Shown in pieces: positions 7,475 to 10,624 of a DNA stretch of 10,624 nucleotides (position 1 is the first letter of the stretch; each line of letters begins with the position of its first letter). The notes below the pieces were generated by a model that worked only from the letters and a program-made list of their open reading frames with translations, did no database searches and was not told the DNA's origin. Location of the stretch: the NCBI GenBank assembly GCA_005223375.1, contig RXOD01006348.1, positions 1 through 10,624 on the forward strand. Direction: 5' to 3'. Origin of the DNA: Amoebophrya sp. AT5.2 (lineage: Eukaryota; Sar; Dinophyceae; Syndiniales; Amoebophryaceae). The position numbers were made by a program, and so were the translations under genes.

Positions 7475-7762
7475 ATGAGGAAAAGCTCTCCCACACTTGC
7501 GCCGCAGCGCGCTTCCGCGGCGCAACAAAGCGGCACTTCTTCGCACGACCAGCGCACTGCAGCACCGCCCTCCCAGCCCACTATCACACCGTCCTCCCCG
7601 CGCCGACCGCGGTCCTGCTTGGGAGTCAAGCCGCAGACAAGACAAGGCATAAACCGCGCGAACTACAGAAAATTGGTGCCAGCGCGAGTGGTCAGTTTGC
7701 CGTTTGTAAGACACGCGGAAGCGGTAATGGGGTGCGTCGATGCTCGAGCTGGGGCAGATTGA
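7475..7762 (+). CDS. Chimeric small ORF: start of the 10127-type gene joined to the GcvT-like tail
   Basis: This 95-residue ORF has an ATG in good context (gaaaATGa). Residues 1 to about 55 are Ser/Pro/Ala-rich and match the start of the gene at 10127, including SSPRRPRSCLGVKPQT identically. From residue 56 (RQGINRANYRK) to the end it matches the last ~40 residues of the GcvT-like protein, differing at few positions (for example FV for FI in the LPF.RHAEAV tail, and a short insertion near the end). The TGA is again followed by TAA. The two parts abut at about 7639-7642 in frame. The tail alone cannot form a T-protein domain. It may be a functional mini-protein, or a relic of a longer paralogue whose interior was deleted. 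The intact frame across the joint argues against old neutral decay. Confidence 0.6.
   Translation: MRKSSPTLAPQRASAAQQSGTSSHDQRTAAPPSQPTITPSSPRRPRSCLGVKPQTRQGINRANYRKLVPARVVSLPFVRHAEAVMGCVDARAGAD
7499..7639 (+). repeat. 5' homology block shared with 10160-10276
   Basis: GCGCCGCAG at 7499 onward aligns with GCGTCGCAG at 10160 onward. The first part is roughly 80% alike with in-frame length differences. It is followed by 45 identical bases (7595-7639 against 10232-10276) encoding SPRRPRSCLGVKPQT. Similarity stops abruptly at cagaca in both copies. Confidence 0.85.
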
Positions 7763-7765
7763 TAA
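7637..7765 (+). repeat. 3' homology block shared with 5691-5813
   Basis: Second copy of the terminal segment of the GcvT-like gene, beginning in (a)gacaaggcataaaccg and ending in gattgataa. It overlaps the 5' block only by the few bases around cagacaag, so the chimera's joint falls there. An acaag-acaag doublet marks the joint. Confidence 0.9.
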
Positions 7766-8253
7766 TGGTAAAGATGACGGTCACGCAAAGGCGCACTCGT
7801 TCTCAATCTATCACAAAACGTTCACACTGAACGAAGAACGCTATGTATCCGCCCCTGTATTCTCGTACAGGGCCGTCGCAACGGCTGTCAAGTCTATGGT
7901 TTACTATGTATCCGCACCCGCGCGTCCGCGTTTGCAACGGCGGGGTTACGTTGCTGTGGCCGCAGAAAGGCCTGTCGCAGAAAATCTCAGCACCAGTGCG
8001 TGGCTCCCTCTAAAGCGATCAAGTCACACATGAAGAAATAGTCTCTTACGAAGAATTTTCTTACCGACGATGCTGCACAGCACTTGTGCTGCGGTGGAGT
8101 GAGGAACAGGCTGTGCGTGTGAGGGAATTCGATGAGCGCAGGCATGTCAATGAAGGAGCGTCGCTCTGAGAGTTGGATACTTCGACTGAGGACACCGACA
8201 AAAGTAGAGATCGCACTCACACCTGGATCGCTTACGTGTCTCTTGATTCCACC
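7763..8253. other. Gap between the chimeric ORF and the PD-(D/E)XK-like gene
   Basis: No supported gene. It contains the direct repeat at 7841-7852/7904-7915. Between those copies is a short stem (GCCGT 7872-7876 with ACGGC 7881-7885). A CAGCAC-tt-GTGCTG dyad lies near 8076-8090. The frame of the downstream gene is open upstream to 8173 but has no ATG before 8254. Confidence 0.4.
7841..7915. repeat. Spaced direct repeat CTATGTATCCGC flanking a small stem-loop
   Basis: CTATGTATCCGC occurs at 7841-7852 and 7904-7915, and the match continues imperfectly (c/a then cc). The copies lie 63 nt apart, start to start, around a short stem-loop at 7867-7888. Such an arrangement could be a small insertion flanked by duplicated target sequence, a pair of binding sites, or chance. 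Confidence 0.45.
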
Positions 8254-9573
8254 ATGAGGATCTTTTATCTCTCGGGCCGACGTGCAGCGCGGGCGAACCA
8301 GCAATTTGTCGACTACGAGGAGTTCGTTTCTCAAGTACGTGCGGCTGGTGTGCAAAGCTGCCGCGAATTTAGCGAGTGGAGTACGTTAAAGCTGCGTCCG
8401 GCAGGTATACCATCGCGACCCGACATAATCTATCGAGGCCGCGGTTGGACCAGTTGGCATGCCGTCCTTTCTGAGAAACGGCTAGCGGAAAGAAAAGCCG
8501 TGCAGACGGACGGTTTCGACGTAGCGCCGGCAGTACTTTCCGCCTGGCACGAAAGAAGATTGAATTTCGAGCGGTCTCGCTCATGGTTCCAAGCACTGGT
8601 CGAGGCGGAATGCGGGGACGAATTCGAATTCTACCGCCTTGTCCGAAGTGCGAAAGCGAACCTTTTGTTCAAGCGTAGGGACAGTAGTGCTGACGAGTGG
8701 GCTGCGCTTCAGGTTAGGACCGTCTCGAAAAAGATGAAGGGCCAGTACGGGTACCTCTTCGCCAGAATACTCGCGCCTGGGGCGGGGGTTGGTTTTGTTG
8801 GAGTTTGCGAACCTGAACAAAAGGCTGAGATCCTGTTGCCGAGCGCGCTACAAGCAAAGCTGTCAGCCTGCAATCACCTTTTCCTGCGGGAGTTATCGAG
8901 CACAGACGGCGCTATCACCCCTGTTTCCGAGCATCTCCGCAGGTTGTGGACGAAACTACCTCGAAAAACTATGAGCAGCTGGGACGGCGATTCCCTTGTG
9001 TTTGGGACACCTCAATATCGCGTCGCACTGAATCGGCAATTGTCTCTTCAAGCAGTTTCCCGCGTCTATTGGCCGGCGGGCTTTGCTGCGCAAGGTGGCT
9101 GCGACGACACTTCAGGTGCATGGAACGTCACCGTAGGTGGTTTGCGCTGCGTGCAAAAAACGGCTTGCGCAAACAACTCCAACGCAAATGCTGTCGGACG
9201 CCTCACCCGTCCCCGCCGACGCGCGGATGGGGTTCTACGGCGAGTATGCTATACCGCAAGTGACGGCGTTGACGCGTTCATTTTCTTCGTTCGCGATTCC
9301 GAACGGCTGGCTGGGTTGTTTTTCCTGCCGACTGAGTACCTTCAGGAGCGCGGGCACATCGTCGATGGCAAAGGCGGTGGGAAGACATGCGTCGCGCTTT
9401 ATCCACCCTCGAGGAGCGTTCAATCTAGGACTAAGACTGCAACCTTTGCGGCAGAACAGCGTCAGTTTTACATCGACTGCTCAGGGGATGCAGTAGATGA
9501 GGCCAGCATTATCAAATTGAACAAGATTGTCAACGAGATTAAAGAACGCAAGAATCTTCGCGCAATCAAGTGA
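8254..9573 (+). CDS. Integrase-repeat plus double PD-(D/E)XK-like protein
   Basis: The ATG at 8254 is the first in frame, in strong context (ccaccATGa), giving 439 residues. Residues about 20-72 fit the short 'integrase repeat unit' pattern known from phage-type integrases and many protist proteins: an aromatic/acidic start, then FSEW, RPAGIPSRPD, Y and GWTSW. Residues about 108-215 resemble a PD-(D/E)XK nuclease core of the type with a QVKT-like strand: ANLLFKR, then WAALQVRT (Q153, R155), then a strand-rich segment ending ILLPSAL. Residues about 258-408 look like a second, diverged copy: GGLRCVQKTA (Q301, K302), then VDAFIFFVRDSERLAGLFFLPTEYL and a YPP motif. The lysine/arginine and acidic positions are only partly canonical (Asn136 where Asp is expected), so cleavage activity is uncertain. 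No signal peptide or membrane segment was seen. Third-position GC is lower than in the GcvT-like gene, which fits a different history such as transfer or mobility. The domain assignment rests on motif recognition alone. Confidence 0.65.
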   Translation: MRIFYLSGRRAARANQQFVDYEEFVSQVRAAGVQSCREFSEWSTLKLRPAGIPSRPDIIYRGRGWTSWHAVLSEKRLAERKAVQTDGFDVAPAVLSAWHERRLNFERSRSWFQALVEAECGDEFEFYRLVRSAKANLLFKRRDSSADEWAALQVRTVSKKMKGQYGYLFARILAPGAGVGFVGVCEPEQKAEILLPSALQAKLSACNHLFLRELSSTDGAITPVSEHLRRLWTKLPRKTMSSWDGDSLVFGTPQYRVALNRQLSLQAVSRVYWPAGFAAQGGCDDTSGAWNVTVGGLRCVQKTACANNSNANAVGRLTRPRRRADGVLRRVCYTASDGVDAFIFFVRDSERLAGLFFLPTEYLQERGHIVDGKGGGKTCVALYPPSRSVQSRTKTATFAAEQRQFYIDCSGDAVDEASIIKLNKIVNEIKERKNLRAIK

Positions 9574-10126
9574 TTTTTCGCGCGGCGTCGGAAGCCGCCG
9601 GCTGAATTTGTCAGACAGGGAGTCGCGTCTCGCATCGCGTTGACACAGAGCCGAGAAGGCTGCCGGCCCTGGCCCATCTCTACCATTATACCGTTGGAAG
9701 AAGGACCACAGCCGGTGATGAGGCTCAATTCCTGATTGGCAGGTGTGTGTCTCCTCGTCGTATGTCGCTCTCAATCACACTGCTAGAGGTTTGGCCGATG
9801 AAGAAAAATCGCAATCGGTTCATCGTGGAAATTAATTTATTATTTCAGTTCCGTGCTTCCCTTCGGTTGCTGGTTTCGTGCACGTCGTGGTCTGCAGTGT
9901 CGATGGGGCATAGCAGTTCTGAGCACCATGTGAATGCGCAGAGTCTGTGGGAGCGCGATAAAAGCCTGGGGGTCGGGGGTCGTAGGGCTATGTATTTATG
10001 AGAAGGCTCGCGTGGCCACGACTACTGTCACTCGGGCTTACTTAAACTCTGAACATGTTCCCGTATGCATTCGTAGCAAGGTTTGTATTCGGTTTTGTAT
10101 GTAGCAAACAAGATCCTCTTCCCAGC
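9574..10126. other. Gap upstream of the 10127 gene
   Basis: No supported gene. A pyrimidine-rich, AT-rich stretch ending in ttattatttcag at about 9838-9849 resembles a splice acceptor, perhaps for a 5'UTR exon of the next gene. Frames open on either strand here start at non-ATG codons or overlap shadow frames. Confidence 0.35.
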
Positions 10127-10624
10127 ATGGAGAACGTACAGAAAGACCCTAGTGCAGCTGCGTCGCAGTCCGCTGCCGCAGCGCGACAAAACAGCACTTC
10201 TTCATCCCAACCTGCTTCAACTGCACATTCTTCCCCGCGCCGACCGCGGTCCTGCTTGGGAGTCAAGCCGCAGACACAGTTGTCAGGGACCCCCGCCGGA
10301 CCGCAGCCGAACCCCAACCCTCCAAAGCCGATTCGGATTAATCTCCACGGTCTCAAGCGACTGGACCTATCCGGCGGTGCATCAGCGGAAATTGGAAGCG
10401 AAGCGGAAACGGAAAGCACCAACTTTTCGACGCGGACTAGTACTTCCTCGGGTTCGGCGGGCTCGTCGTCGTTGGATATTAAAAGTAAAACGGGCCCCGC
10501 CCCCTCATCTAGTACCGTGAATGCGCTAGTGAAGCGGATTCGAGCGGAGCTCAAGAACGCACCGGCCGAAGACAAAGACCCGCGCGAAACGCTTTCTGGT
10601 CCCACGCTCCCCTTCATCCGACGG
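10127..10624 (+). CDS. Ser/Pro-rich protein, 5' part only, runs off the window
   Basis: The ATG at 10127 is in a good context (agcATGg) and the frame is open for all 166 codons to the right edge, so the gene is 3'-partial. Residues 1-50 are Ala/Ser/Gln-rich and end in SSPRRPRSCLGVKPQT, identical to the chimeric ORF at 7475. Residues about 51-140 are Pro/Ser/Thr-rich with one more ordered patch (KPIRINLHGLKRLDL). Residues about 140-155 look helical (VNALVKRIRAELKN). No family is recognised. Because the chimeric ORF joins this same start to a GcvT-type tail, the full gene may be a paralogue ending in that tail, but that is outside the window. A minus-strand frame covering the same bases is judged a shadow. 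Confidence 0.65.
   Translation, partial: MENVQKDPSAAASQSAAAARQNSTSSSQPASTAHSSPRRPRSCLGVKPQTQLSGTPAGPQPNPNPPKPIRINLHGLKRLDLSGGASAEIGSEAETESTNFSTRTSTSSGSAGSSSLDIKSKTGPAPSSSTVNALVKRIRAELKNAPAEDKDPRETLSGPTLPFIRR
10160..10276 (+). repeat. 5' homology block shared with 7499-7639
   Basis: Counterpart of the block in the chimeric ORF. The 45 identical bases are 10232-10276. Both copies lie in phase with their ATGs (33 nt and 24 nt upstream of the block respectively), which favours a shared coding origin on the + strand. Confidence 0.85.

Noticed and set aside
9468..9774. Overlapping minus-strand frames of 86 and 97 codons
   Set aside because: They overlap the end of the 8254-9573 gene and its 3' flank, compete with each other, and show no recognisable content.
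10042..10617. 191-codon minus-strand frame whose CGLTPKQDRGRRGE segment is also seen on the minus strand at 7456-7650
   Set aside because: The apparent conservation follows from the underlying DNA duplication. The + strand has ATGs in good context in phase with the block in both copies, and the 3' half of the chimera is clearly coding on the + strand.
1..10624. Dinoflagellate spliced-leader relic (TTTTGGCTCAAG type), CRISPR arrays, rRNA, long terminal inverted repeats
   Set aside because: Looked for by eye on the sequence and not found. Absence of the leader relic means the dinoflagellate placement stays a guess.

Overview
The window reads as nuclear DNA of a GC-rich unicellular eukaryote, probably a marine protist. 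A dinoflagellate/perkinsid-like alveolate or a haptophyte/pelagophyte-like alga is my best guess, and that placement is inference. The grounds are: ATGs in Kozak-like contexts (purine at -3) without Shine-Dalgarno sequences; long proteins with Ser-, Pro-, His- and acid-rich inserts; AT-richer, unstructured gaps of 0.5-1.6 kb between genes; and a protein type (integrase-repeat plus PD-(D/E)XK-like domains) that I associate with such protists. No rRNA, tRNA, CRISPR array or recognisable transposase was found. All supportable genes lie on the + strand.

Layout: (1) 24-1709, a large unrecognised, mostly helical protein that is open to the left window edge. (2) 1710-2660, a gap. (3) 2661-5810, a 1049-codon ORF. 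Its C-terminal half has the fold signature of the glycine-cleavage T-protein (GcvT/AMT aminomethyltransferase). It has a basic presequence-like N-terminus, a roughly 500-residue unrelated N-terminal region, and several low-complexity inserts. Key folate-site positions look altered. (4) 5814-7474, mostly non-coding, with one GC-rich, possibly coding island at 6182-6595. (5) 7475-7762, a small chimeric ORF: its 5' half is a diverged copy of the start of the gene at 10127, and its 3' half is a roughly 90% identical copy of the last ~40 codons of the GcvT-like gene, including the tandem TGA-TAA stop. (6) 8254-9573, a 439-residue protein with an integrase-repeat-like unit and two PD-(D/E)XK-like segments. 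(7) 10127 to the right edge, the 5' end of a Ser/Pro-rich gene.

The main discovery is the sequence relationship among genes 3, 5 and 7. Either the small ORF is a local gene fusion made from two neighbours, or the three are members of a tandem family in which the middle copy lost its interior. In the second case the gene at 10127 should end downstream in the same GcvT-type tail. A second observation is that both long ORFs contain stretches where codon usage points strongly to a different reading frame from the one that stays open. This suggests compensating indels, assembly errors or unrecognised splicing, so the protein sequences there should be treated with caution. Apart from the shared blocks, nothing shows that these genes work together in one pathway.
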